A DNA stretch of 24,682 nucleotides from the NCBI GenBank assembly GCA_900768515.1, contig CAAGDG010000081.1, positions 1 to 24,682 on the forward strand. The letters run 5' to 3'. Source of the stretch: Lentisphaeria bacterium (GTDB lineage: Bacteria > Verrucomicrobiota > Lentisphaeria > Victivallales > Victivallaceae). Of the stretch, positions 1 through 7,236 are shown piece after piece. The translations under genes and the position numbers were made by a program. The notes beneath the pieces are model-generated. The model did no database searches and was not told where the DNA came from. It worked only from the letters and a program-made list of their open reading frames with translations. The number at the start of each line of letters is the position of its first letter. The stretch's first letter is position 1.

Positions 1-172
1 CATTGGCCACGGCGGAGCGCAGCGTATCGCCCAGAAGACCGGCCGCCTTCCGCGGACTCAGTTCGACGATCGCGAGCGCCTCAACTGCGGGCTTCCCCTG
101 AATCAGACGCGAGAGATGACGCGCCTTCTCCGGAGAAATCCGCACATTCCTCGTCAAAGCTCTTACTTCCAT
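1..172 (-). CDS. rplV: 50S ribosomal protein L22, N-terminal part (cut by window edge)
   Basis: The reverse strand from 172 encodes 57 residues that run off the left end. They begin MEVRALTRNVRISPEKARHL and continue with RLIQGKPAVEAL and a stretch ending LRSAVAN. This follows the start of L22, where E. coli has MET-A-hR-aRsS-qK-R, then LIRGK, then L-SAIAN. L22 binds 23S rRNA and lines the peptide exit tunnel. The ATG at 172 lies 19 bases after the stop of the coiled-coil gene, with AGGAAA and GAAG upstream as possible ribosome binding sites. L22 is normally encoded in the S10 operon directly after rpsS; here the upstream neighbour is not ribosomal. What follows downstream is outside the window. 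The family call is firm although only about half of the protein is visible. Confidence 0.9.
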   Translation of the reverse strand, partial: MEVRALTRNVRISPEKARHLSRLIQGKPAVEALAIVELSPRKAAGLLGDTLRSAVAN

Positions 173-191
173 AATCTTCGAGATTTCCTGA

Positions 192-1106
192 TTAATTGAG
201 TTTCGAATCCGGCAGATCCTTCCCGAAAATACCAGATTCCATCTTCTCTCCCGTCACGGCCTCCATCCCCGGAGCAAGGGAATCCACGCTGCCGCTCACA
301 ACTACGGCCGCCGCAACGGATGGCCGGACACCGACCACCTTGAGCCGTACTTGTTCCTCTTCCGCGCCCTTCCCGACGCGGTAGATCAGTCCGGCAAACG
401 CACCCTGCACCGAACCGACCGACAGCACCACGATCGACAACTCCCGGTTCACTGCCAGGATACGGCACGTTCGCAACGGCACGCTCCCTTTTTCGGCGTC
501 CTGAACCGGCTCGGTCATCGTGACAAACCGGCGCGCACTCCGAGCGAGATCGTCCAGTTTCAACTGGATCTCCACCTGCCTGACCTTCCCGATCGGCAGC
601 TCCCGCATCAGCTGCTGCACCTCTTCGCAGAAACCGACGGCCTTGAGCGCAAGCCCGCCGCCGTCTTCCGAGATCTTCCCCATCGCCTGATACAGCTGTT
701 CTTCCCGGCGGCCGGGTTTTCGCACCGTTCCCTCCTCGGGAACCCCGGCCAGCCACAGCTGCAGCAGACGATAACTCTCGTTCTGCTTTTGAAAATGATC
801 TCTCAGCTCCATCAGCTCCCGCCGCAGCTCCGTCTCGACCTCGCGTAAGGATTTATTCTCAAGTTCAAGACGTTTCACCGCCTGTTCCGCCAGCGCAACC
901 TCCTCGCGAAGACGGCTGATCTCCTGGCTCCGACGAGCATCCGTCGGCTTGATCCTCACCGTCACGCCCGGAACGGCTGCACCGCCGTCGGAAGCGACCT
1001 CATCCGCGCGCACCCCGACAGGAATGCACACTATGAGAGTACTTAAAATAACGGTTAAAAGAGAGTTTGGCAAGTCCAAATCGCCAAAAAACCATTTTTT
1101 TTTCAT
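192..1106 (-). CDS. Secreted coiled-coil protein with C-terminal beta domain, function unknown
   Basis: This 304-residue protein has a basic start, a hydrophobic stretch at about residues 15-32 (SLLTVILSTLIVCIPVGVRA) and a likely signal peptidase site after VRA. Residues of about 50-110 are rich in E, K, R, L and Q with heptad-like spacing, as in a coiled coil. The last 100 residues contain ILAVNRELSIVVLSVGS, QGAFAGLIYRV and a closing PGMEAV. I recall this pattern from a small beta domain (FlgT C-terminus-like) common at the ends of Verrucomicrobia and Lentisphaerae envelope proteins. I chose the ATG at 1106 over longer in-frame starts because GGAGG lies ten bases upstream, the signal peptide starts there, and longer versions would run into tatC. 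It sits 4 bases after tatC and 19 before rplV. The role is unknown; a periplasmic location is inferred. Confidence 0.8.
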   Translation of the reverse strand: MKKKWFFGDLDLPNSLLTVILSTLIVCIPVGVRADEVASDGGAAVPGVTVRIKPTDARRSQEISRLREEVALAEQAVKRLELENKSLREVETELRRELMELRDHFQKQNESYRLLQLWLAGVPEEGTVRKPGRREEQLYQAMGKISEDGGGLALKAVGFCEEVQQLMRELPIGKVRQVEIQLKLDDLARSARRFVTMTEPVQDAEKGSVPLRTCRILAVNRELSIVVLSVGSVQGAFAGLIYRVGKGAEEEQVRLKVVGVRPSVAAAVVVSGSVDSLAPGMEAVTGEKMESGIFGKDLPDSKLN

Positions 1107-1110
1107 TTTT

Positions 1111-2034
1111 TCACCGCCTCCAACGCCTTGAACCGCGTTTAACGCCGGCAACCGGCCGGATTTTCCGCTTTTTCCGGGCCGCACGAAGGTATAAACCCGG
1201 ATCATCGTCTCCGGACGCATCTTCCGGCGGCGCCATTTCCGGCTCCACACTCCGCTCCGGTTCCGGCGGGCGGCAACCTCCACCAGCGGGGCCCAAATTC
1301 GCCACCTCTTCCGGAAACGCCTCGTCCACCGGGCGCGGCTCCACCCGGCGGCAGACCCAGATCGCGGCCTCGAACAACAGCCAGGTCGGAATCGCCATCA
1401 ACAGCTGGCTGACCACATCCGGCGGCGTCAGCACCGCGGCAAGCAGCAGAATGACCGCCACCGCCAGCGGCCGCTGCCGGCTGAACGTCTCGCTCCGGAC
1501 CAGCCCGAGCCGGACCAGCACCACCATCGCCACCGGCAGTTCAAACATCACGCCGAACCCACCCAGCAGCAGCATGACCAGGTCGACATAGTTGGCCAGT
1601 CCGATCACCGGACGCAGTGTCTCATCCCCGAGACTCCAGGAGAACTGCGTCATCAGCGGAACGATCAGAAACAGCCCAAACGCCGCTCCCAGCGCAAACA
1701 GCGCCAGCGCCGTCGCAAAACACCAGAAAAGCGCCCGCCGCTCCCGCCGATAGAGCCCCGGCGCGGCAAACCGGCCGAACTGCCAGAACGTCACCGGCAG
1801 CGCCACCGCAAACGCCAGCCAGAACCCCACCTCAAGCTGAACCATGACCGGCTCCATCGGCTTGAAGTAGTGAAGCCCCTCCCCGGGAGGAAAACTGCGG
1901 CGGACCAGCAGTTCAATCAGGTACGGCGCAATCCACACCGCCGGAATCAGCAGCACCACCAGCGCAAACACGCTGCGCCACAGTGCGCGGCGAAGCGCTT
2001 CCAGATGGCTCCAGATGCTCTCCTCGCCGCTCAT
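1111..2034 (-). CDS. tatC: Sec-independent protein translocase TatC, with long C-terminal tail
   Basis: TatC is the multispanning inner-membrane receptor that binds twin-arginine signal peptides and, with TatA, exports folded proteins. The 307-residue protein shows family hallmarks: HLEALRRAL at residues 10-18, FAAPGLYRRERR at 89-100, FGVMFELP at 160-167 with the conserved Glu165, and LTPPDVVSQLLMAIP at 202-216. Six hydrophobic segments can be picked out up to about residue 228. After that comes a tail of about 78 residues, rich in P, E, R and K, ending GSRRWRR; most TatC proteins stop soon after the sixth helix. The ATG at 2034 overlaps the tatA stop in an ATGA junction and has only a weak ribosome binding site, so translational coupling to tatA is likely. 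Confidence 0.96.
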   Translation of the reverse strand: MSGEESIWSHLEALRRALWRSVFALVVLLIPAVWIAPYLIELLVRRSFPPGEGLHYFKPMEPVMVQLEVGFWLAFAVALPVTFWQFGRFAAPGLYRRERRALFWCFATALALFALGAAFGLFLIVPLMTQFSWSLGDETLRPVIGLANYVDLVMLLLGGFGVMFELPVAMVVLVRLGLVRSETFSRQRPLAVAVILLLAAVLTPPDVVSQLLMAIPTWLLFEAAIWVCRRVEPRPVDEAFPEEVANLGPAGGGCRPPEPERSVEPEMAPPEDASGDDDPGLYLRAARKKRKIRPVAGVKRGSRRWRR

Positions 2035-2255
2035 TCCGGACGATCCGAACCGGCCTTCCCGTTCTTCCCGCCTTCCGGCTTCGCGTCATCTTCCAGGCTC
2101 GACTTCACCTCGTTGACAATGCCGTCGCGCGCATTCTTGAACTCCCGCGACGCCTTCCCCAGCGCCCGGGCGATCTCCGGAATCCGCCGGGCGCCGAAAA
2201 ACAGCAGCACCACGCAGAAGATGACCAGCAGTTCTCCGATACTCAAGTTGCCCAT
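2031..2255 (-). CDS. tatA: Twin-arginine translocase subunit TatA/TatB family
   Basis: The protein has 74 residues: a short N-terminus (MGNLSIGELLVIF), one membrane helix, the FFGARRIPEIARALGKASRE hinge and amphipathic helix typical of TatA, then a charged tail. TatA forms the pore or membrane-thinning assembly that works with TatC. A TTG at 2261 could add two residues, but the ATG at 2255 has the better spacing, nine bases after a GGGGGG run. The upstream CapF-like stop lies 2 bases before the start, and tatC overlaps the end by four bases. Only one TatA-like gene is visible, so this may be a minimal TatA-TatC system in which TatA also does the work of TatB. Assignment to TatA rather than TatB rests on the short length and the FG motif. 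Confidence 0.93.
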   Translation of the reverse strand: MGNLSIGELLVIFCVVLLFFGARRIPEIARALGKASREFKNARDGIVNEVKSSLEDDAKPEGGKNGKAGSDRPE

Positions 2256-2257
2256 TG

Positions 2258-3007
2258 TCAATAGCCCCCCTGTAAAGTCTGGTTGCGGCAGCTCCGCAGC
2301 GTCCGGTAGAGAAGCTGCCCGAACTCATCGCCGACTTCGGGCTGGCTCCCGGCACGATAGCGGAGCAGCCGCTCCGCAATCTCGCCGACCCGCACCTTGA
2401 AATCAGCGGCAATCTCCACCGGATTGGAAATCTCCGGCGCGGTCGCCAGCCGGAACAGAATCTCCACCAGCCGGTCAATGTAAATCAGTTCGACCTCGGC
2501 CTCCGGATCGTAAACCGAAGGATTCTTCCCACTCGCCACCTGCCAGCAGAAAGTGGCGACCACCGAATTGTAAAACGGCCGGGCACCCGGTCCGAAGACG
2601 TTGGGCATCAACACTCCGACTGATTCGAACCCGCATTCCGCGGCCTCCCGGTCGAGCAGGGCGCGGCCATCCCGCTTCGACTGGTGATAGCGGCTCTCCT
2701 TCGCCTCGTGGGTGGTCGAGCAGAAGACCGCGCGCACCTGGCGTTCCGCATTGAACCGGAGCGCAAGACAGAGCTGACGGATCAGACGCATGTTGGTCTC
2801 GTAAAGCATGCGCGGATCGTCGGAACGGCTGATCCCCGCCAGGTGAATCACCACCGGACACCCCGCAATCGCCCCCGCCACATGGGCCGTGTCAAACTCC
2901 GACCGGCCGACCCGGACCGCCGACCACCCGATCTGCCGGTCAACATAATCGGCAAGATGAGAACCGATGAAGCCGCCCGCTCCGGTGATTGCAATTTTGC
3001 GATTCAT
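2258..3007 (-). CDS. CapF/FnlB/WbjC-like NAD(P)-dependent reductase, SDR domain only
   Basis: This 249-residue extended short-chain dehydrogenase has a Rossmann motif TGAGGFIGSH at residues 8-17 and a YxxxK catalytic pair at Tyr107/Lys111 (RYHQSK). The segment PNVFGPGARPFYNSVVATFC and the following Y-D-VE---YIDRLVEIL resemble CapF of Staphylococcus aureus, as recalled from memory. CapF-type enzymes take part in making UDP-N-acetyl-L-fucosamine for surface polysaccharide; their C-terminal cupin epimerises and the SDR domain reduces. Here the protein ends at the SDR domain and the cupin is absent, so only the reductase half would remain. The ATG at 3007 overlaps the upstream stop (ATGA). Substrate is unproven; another nucleotide-sugar epimerase or reductase is possible. 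Confidence 0.8.
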   Translation of the reverse strand: MNRKIAITGAGGFIGSHLADYVDRQIGWSAVRVGRSEFDTAHVAGAIAGCPVVIHLAGISRSDDPRMLYETNMRLIRQLCLALRFNAERQVRAVFCSTTHEAKESRYHQSKRDGRALLDREAAECGFESVGVLMPNVFGPGARPFYNSVVATFCWQVASGKNPSVYDPEAEVELIYIDRLVEILFRLATAPEISNPVEIAADFKVRVGEIAERLLRYRAGSQPEVGDEFGQLLYRTLRSCRNQTLQGGY

Positions 3008-3723
3008 TTGGCCTCCTCTCCACTCTTTTTCCGTGGAATAAACTCAATGAAGTCGATCTCCGCCCGGGTGTCCGAACCGGAATACTGGCTGTTCGCCCCG
3101 ACGCTGACCAGGAAAAACGGCTTCGGCTTCCGCCCGAACGCGGCTTCGTAATCGGCGACCACATCCCGCTCTTCCACAATCCAGCGGTTGAGCGGCGTCT
3201 CCCGGTTCTGGATGCAGAATCGCTTGACCGTCATCATGCCGCCGCAGTATTTGAGCAGTGCCGTCGCCCCGATCGGCGCCAGACTCTCCCAGCGATAACC
3301 GACGCACTGCTGCTTGAGCAGCGAACCGTCTCCAAAATACATGACCACCGCCTGGTCGTCGGGCTCCTTCTTCCCCTCCGCCAGCACAACCGGCCGCACG
3401 AGCCGCCAGCGCCAGCGCATAATCGGCGTCTCCGTGAGGTTCACTCCCTTCGGATGGGTCAGCATCACGCCGGTTCCCGAATCCGACTCCACGACCATGA
3501 CCTTTCCCGCCGACGCGGTCGGTTCGTCGGCGATATAAAAACGGGTCCGCGGAGTCCACAGCTTGCCGCCCTCAAACTGCCACTCGGTTTCAAGATTGTC
3601 CGCTACTGAAAAATCATTTCGCCAGGAGGCGTCCGGCGAAGGCAGCTGGTCCGTTCCGCATGCCGGAAACAAACAGCTGAGCAGCAGGGCGATACACGGG
3701 ATCCATTTCCAGAATCTGTTCAC
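3004..3723 (-). CDS. DUF3047 family lipoprotein
   Basis: The 239-residue protein starts at a GTG that overlaps the transglycosylase stop (GTGA) and has GGAGGAGGG directly upstream. The N-terminus (VNRFWKWIPCIALLLSC) is a lipoprotein signal with a plausible lipobox LLS|C at residues 14-17. The body matches the DUF3047 pattern: TPIMRWRWRL, a D-QAVVMYFGDG strand, NRWIVEERDVVADYEAAFG, and a C-terminal segment with SG-DTRAEIDFIEF. The family is predicted to be exported beta-rich proteins of unknown function. A longer reading from 4014 exists in this frame but lies inside the transglycosylase gene, so it is not used. It sits between a peptidoglycan lyase and a sugar-nucleotide reductase, which fits an envelope role. 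Confidence 0.85.
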   Translation of the reverse strand: MNRFWKWIPCIALLLSCLFPACGTDQLPSPDASWRNDFSVADNLETEWQFEGGKLWTPRTRFYIADEPTASAGKVMVVESDSGTGVMLTHPKGVNLTETPIMRWRWRLVRPVVLAEGKKEPDDQAVVMYFGDGSLLKQQCVGYRWESLAPIGATALLKYCGGMMTVKRFCIQNRETPLNRWIVEERDVVADYEAAFGRKPKPFFLVSVGANSQYSGSDTRAEIDFIEFIPRKKSGEEAK

Positions 3724-4295
3724 AATCCCTCCTCCAGATAACTGCGGTAGCGTCTCATGATCCGCTGCACGTAGATCCGGGTGCTCCCGATCCCGATCCG
3801 GTCGATCACCTCGCCGTCCGGGGTCTCCGGCTTCCAGCGCTCCGCCCGGCTCTCGCCCGCGTTGTACTGACAGAGCGCCAGTTCGGTCCGACAGCGGTAT
3901 TTCTTCCACCGCTCCATCGCCCGCGCCAGATACCAGCAGCCGATCTCCAGATTGACCTGCGGCGTGCAGAGTTCCGCCCGGCCCGGAACCGGACGGCGCA
4001 GCACCCGCGCCCACTCCGCCGCCGCACCCTGCGGCAGCACCTGCATCAGTCCGTACTCCCCGCGGCTCCCCCGCGCAAACGGGTCGAACCGGCTCTCCTG
4101 AAACACCACCGCCCGCACCAGTTCAGGCGGCAGATTGTGCCGGGCCGCCGCCGCCGCGATCTCGGTGCTGAAACGGGTGTCATCCACCAGCAGATCCCGC
4201 AGATCGCCGCGAAACAGAAACGCGCACACGGCAAGCGCCATCGCGGCAAGCGCCGCAAGTTGCACCCAGCGCCGGATGGACAGCCTCCGCTTCAA
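3720..4295 (-). CDS. Membrane-anchored lytic transglycosylase (SLT domain)
   Basis: This 191-residue protein has a basic N-terminus, one membrane segment at about residues 11-28, and a compact SLT-type domain. The motif VVFQESRFDPFARGSRG carries the likely catalytic Glu67, followed by GEYGLMQVLP and LALCQYNAG, the usual lytic transglycosylase motifs. Such enzymes cut the MurNAc-GlcNAc bond of peptidoglycan, forming 1,6-anhydroMurNAc, and act in the periplasm. The start is uncertain: the codon at 4295 is TTG with a poor ribosome binding site, but it gives the positive end expected before a membrane anchor. A GTG ten codons in is an alternative. The length and single domain recall the C-terminal catalytic part of Slt70 or small MltC/EmtA-like enzymes without their extra domains. 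Confidence 0.88.
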   Translation of the reverse strand: MKRRLSIRRWVQLAALAAMALAVCAFLFRGDLRDLLVDDTRFSTEIAAAAARHNLPPELVRAVVFQESRFDPFARGSRGEYGLMQVLPQGAAAEWARVLRRPVPGRAELCTPQVNLEIGCWYLARAMERWKKYRCRTELALCQYNAGESRAERWKPETPDGEVIDRIGIGSTRIYVQRIMRRYRSYLEEGL

Positions 4296-4314
4296 CGATC
4301 TGCGCGCCCCGCCA

Positions 4315-5298
4315 TCACTTTCCGGCCGGGGTCGGAACTGGAGCTGCCGGCTGCCCCTCCGCCACGTCGTCCGGGACCTGGTCCGGAGGCATGATCTTGC
4401 TCTGCCCGAACTCCTGGAGTTTCCCGGCCAGGTCGTCGGAGACGGTCAGCACCACCGTCGTCCGGGTGCCCTCCGTCGAATAGCGAAACGCCTTCAGAAA
4501 GTCGGCGCCGAGCTGCGGGTTCTCCGCGAATGCGAACTGCGCGCCGAGCGCCATGTAACTCGGCACCAGCTGTGCGATCATCTGCGCCGCCTGCGGATTG
4601 TTGCAGAGCGCGTCCGCCTTGAATTCCGCAGCCGTCCCCTCCGGGAACGTCAGTCCGACCAGAATCCGCCGGACATCGTAGAGGAACATGATCCCGGGGT
4701 TCTGTTTCTCCTTCTTGAGCATCGAGGCGACATTGAAGCACCCCCAGACCGGCGGTTCGTCGGCAGGAACCTCGACCAGCCCCCTGCGCAGCTCCTCCGA
4801 TGCCGAGAGTCCGCGCAGAAACTGCGGAAAATACTCCTCCTCGGTCGCCAGCACCACCTCCGGACTCAGGTAGAGAAGCCCGATCTTCCGGGCCTCGCCG
4901 GTCAGCGAGGCATCCAGCTGCAGGAAATAAGCCTTGCGCCCCTCGACCGTGCCGGTCGAACTGCCCGGCCGCGCACGCAGCAACTCCGCCAGCTTCGCCT
5001 CCGGAACGGTCGTCTCAATCAGAAGACCGCGCAGCTTCCTGCCGCCGCCGGCAAAAAGCAGCCGGGAACACGATTCCGGAGAAATTCCGTACTGCGTCTG
5101 AAACATTTCCAGCTGATCTTTTGCCATCCGGGTGATCTCGGCGTATCCCGGAAGGGCCCGCAGATTGGCCAGATTGACCGAAACCGTATACTCCGTCCCG
5201 GCCGGAATGTATTTCAGCAGAGCATTCTCCGCGGCCAGAGACAACATACAGCCCGCAGCCAGAAGCGCCGCAGCCATCCGTTTGATTCCGAACGTCAT
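4315..5298 (-). CDS. Secreted protein of unknown function
   Basis: The protein has 327 residues, with an N-terminal signal peptide (KRMAAALLAAGCMLSLAAEN) and a mature part of mixed alpha/beta composition. It starts with ALLKYIPAGTEYTVSVNLANL, a pattern resembling exported PVC proteins that begin with a P-----Y-V-VNL strand, but I cannot name a family. The last 30 residues are rich in P, A and D, as in a flexible tail. The cysteine in AAGCML might look like a lipobox, but the hydrophobic core continues past it, so ordinary cleavage near LAA-EN is preferred. The ATG at 5298 follows GGAAAGGGAACGGGAT. It lies 28 bases after aspS and 19 before the transglycosylase and is probably co-transcribed with both. 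Confidence 0.75.
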   Translation of the reverse strand: MTFGIKRMAAALLAAGCMLSLAAENALLKYIPAGTEYTVSVNLANLRALPGYAEITRMAKDQLEMFQTQYGISPESCSRLLFAGGGRKLRGLLIETTVPEAKLAELLRARPGSSTGTVEGRKAYFLQLDASLTGEARKIGLLYLSPEVVLATEEEYFPQFLRGLSASEELRRGLVEVPADEPPVWGCFNVASMLKKEKQNPGIMFLYDVRRILVGLTFPEGTAAEFKADALCNNPQAAQMIAQLVPSYMALGAQFAFAENPQLGADFLKAFRYSTEGTRTTVVLTVSDDLAGKLQEFGQSKIMPPDQVPDDVAEGQPAAPVPTPAGK

Positions 5299-5326
5299 AT
5301 CCCGTTCCCTTTCCGGGTTGAGGAGG

Positions 5327-7129
5327 TCACGCCTGCGTTTCCGCGGCGGGCTTCTCCGGTTTTTTCGGAAGCTTGATCTCGATGTGAAGCTCCCGCAACT
5401 GTTTGATCGTGACTTCCGCAGGGGCGTTCATCATCAGATCCTGCGCCTGCTGGTTGAACGGGAACGCGATCACCTCGCGGATATTCGGTTCATCGGCCAG
5501 CAGCATGACCATGCGGTCGACTCCCGGAGCAATTCCGCCGTGCGGCGGCGCCCCCAGCTTGAAGGCGTTGATCATGCCGCCGAACTTCTCATCGACCACG
5601 CTGCGGTCGTATCCGGCGATTTCAAACGCCTTGTACATGACTTCCGGCTGATGGTTCCGGATCGCCCCGGAGGAGAGTTCGATGCCGTTGCAGACGATGT
5701 CGTACTGGTAGGCGAGAATCTCCAGCGGATTCTGTTCGAGCAGAGCCTTCATCCCCCCCTGCGGCATCGAGAAGGGGTTGTGGCTGAAGATCGTGGCGCC
5801 GGTCTCCTCGTCCTCCTCGAACATCGGGAAGTCGACGATCCAGCAGAACTTAAACACGTTCGGGTCGATCAGTCCGAGCTGGCGACCCAGTTCCGGAATC
5901 ACCGCGCCGCCCACCTTCTGCACAAGCTTCTCCTGGTCGGCGAGGAAGAAGAGCGCGTCGCCGTCCTCCACTGCGCCCGCGGCTTTGAGCCCGGCCAGAA
6001 TCTCCGGATTCAGGAACTTCACGATCGGGCTCTTCTCCTCGGCGCCGGTCCAGATGATGTAGGCCATCCCCTTGGCTCCGTTCTCCTGCGCAAAACGGAT
6101 CATGTCGTCGAAGAACTTGCGCGGCTTCGTCGCCACCTGCGGCGCCCGGATCGCCCGGACCATCCCGCCCGCGGCCACGGTGGAGGCGAACGCCTTGAAT
6201 TCACAGCCGCGGAAAAGCTCGGTCACATCGATCATCTCAAGCGGATTGCGCAGATCCGGCTTGTCCGACCCGAAACGGCGCATCGCCTCGCGGTACGGAA
6301 TCCGCACGAACGGCGGCCGGGAGAAATCCTTGTCGGCAAACTTTTCAAAGACATCCGCAATCAGCCCTTCCACCACCTCGAAGATTTCATCCTGGCTGAC
6401 GAAGCTCATCTCCATATCCATCTGGTAGAACTCGCCCGGACTGCGGTCGGCCCGCGCATCCTCGTCCCGGAAGCAGGGGGCAATCTGGAAGTAACGGTCG
6501 AATCCCGCCACCATCAGCAGCTGCTTGAACTGCTGCGGCGCCTGCGGCAGCGCGTAGAACTTTCCGGGATGCAGCCGCGACGGCACCAGATAGTCCCGCG
6601 CCCCCTCCGGACTGCTCGCCGTCAGAATCGGCGTCTGGAATTCGTTGAATCCGTGCTCGGTCATGTAGCGGCGCATCTCGGCGATCACCCGGCTGCGCAG
6701 CATGATGTTGCGGTGCAGCTGTTCGCGCCGCAGATCGAGGAAACGGTACTTGAGCCGCATCGACTCCGGCGCCTGGTCGTCCTTGGCGATCTGGAACGGA
6801 ATCACCTCCGCCTCGCCGAGAATCTCCATATCGGTGGCACGCACTTCGATTTCGCCGGTCGCCAGTTTCGGATTGATCGTCGATTCGCTGCGGGCGACCA
6901 CCACGCCGTCAAAACGGACCACCGTCTCCACCCGCCAGCGCTCCAGCGCCTGATAAAACGCACACTCCGGATCGATCACGATCTGCGTGATGCCGTAATG
7001 ATCCCGAAGGTCGATGAAGATCACGCCGCCGTGGTCCCGGACACTGTGAATCCAGCCGGAAAGCCGGACGCTGCTCCCCACCTGTTCCTTGCGGAGTTCC
7101 CCGCAGGTGTGCGTGCGATAAATACCCAT
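5327..7129 (-). CDS. aspS: Aspartyl-tRNA synthetase, bacterial type (possibly non-discriminating Asp/Asn)
   Basis: This 600-residue class II synthetase attaches aspartate to its tRNA in the cytoplasm. It has the N-terminal OB-fold anticodon domain (GWIHSVRDHGGVIFIDLRD), class II motif 2 (APCFRDEDARADRSPGEF), a GAD insertion in the middle, and motif 3 near the end (GIAPGVDRMVMLLADEPNIREV). Its length is normal for the bacterial form. In the OB fold the residue after RD is His33 and a Gly occurs in ATGEIEV (Gly92). As I recall, His and Gly at the matching places in Pseudomonas aeruginosa AspRS permit charging of tRNA-Asn as well, while E. coli has Leu and Lys. AAGGA lies 11 bases before the ATG at 7129. 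It is the first gene of the leftward unit. Confidence 0.97.
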   Translation of the reverse strand: MGIYRTHTCGELRKEQVGSSVRLSGWIHSVRDHGGVIFIDLRDHYGITQIVIDPECAFYQALERWRVETVVRFDGVVVARSESTINPKLATGEIEVRATDMEILGEAEVIPFQIAKDDQAPESMRLKYRFLDLRREQLHRNIMLRSRVIAEMRRYMTEHGFNEFQTPILTASSPEGARDYLVPSRLHPGKFYALPQAPQQFKQLLMVAGFDRYFQIAPCFRDEDARADRSPGEFYQMDMEMSFVSQDEIFEVVEGLIADVFEKFADKDFSRPPFVRIPYREAMRRFGSDKPDLRNPLEMIDVTELFRGCEFKAFASTVAAGGMVRAIRAPQVATKPRKFFDDMIRFAQENGAKGMAYIIWTGAEEKSPIVKFLNPEILAGLKAAGAVEDGDALFFLADQEKLVQKVGGAVIPELGRQLGLIDPNVFKFCWIVDFPMFEEDEETGATIFSHNPFSMPQGGMKALLEQNPLEILAYQYDIVCNGIELSSGAIRNHQPEVMYKAFEIAGYDRSVVDEKFGGMINAFKLGAPPHGGIAPGVDRMVMLLADEPNIREVIAFPFNQQAQDLMMNAPAEVTIKQLRELHIEIKLPKKPEKPAAETQA

Positions 7130-7152
7130 TCTTGAAAATTCCTTTGACTATG

Positions 7153-7180
7153 TTGAATTTCGAAAAAAAAGCCCTATTGT
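7153..7180 (+). promoter_or_regulatory. Candidate promoter for the 7237 gene
   Basis: TTGAAT (7153-7158) and TATTGT (7175-7180) are separated by 16 bases in the 107-base gap between the divergent aspS and 7237 genes. The -10 overlaps the proposed aspS -10 on the other strand, so the two promoters would compete. The match is only moderate. Confidence 0.3.
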
Positions 7181-7203
7181 AAGGTAATATAGCATGGTTT
7201 CAA
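7176..7203 (-). promoter_or_regulatory. Candidate aspS promoter
   Basis: On the minus strand TTGAAA (7203-7198) and TACAAT (7181-7176) are 16 bases apart, which would start RNA near 7169 with a leader of about 40 bases. An overlapping alternative is an extended -10, TGCTATATT, ending at 7186. The region is AT-rich, unlike its surroundings, and lies directly before aspS. Choice between the two is not possible by eye. Confidence 0.45.
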
Positions 7204-7236
7204 CAATTTACCACACCCGGAAAGAGAAGGGTTCTG

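Noticed and set aside
3724..4014. N-terminal extension of the DUF3047 protein to 4014
   Set aside because: The extra part is glycine/arginine-rich shadow sequence within the transglycosylase gene; the GTG at 3723 gives a clean lipoprotein signal.
5132..7135. 667-codon open frame on the plus strand opposite aspS
   Set aside because: It is the antisense of a certain aspS gene. In GC-rich coding sequence the opposite frame often stays open; its product is rich in H, R and L without known motifs.
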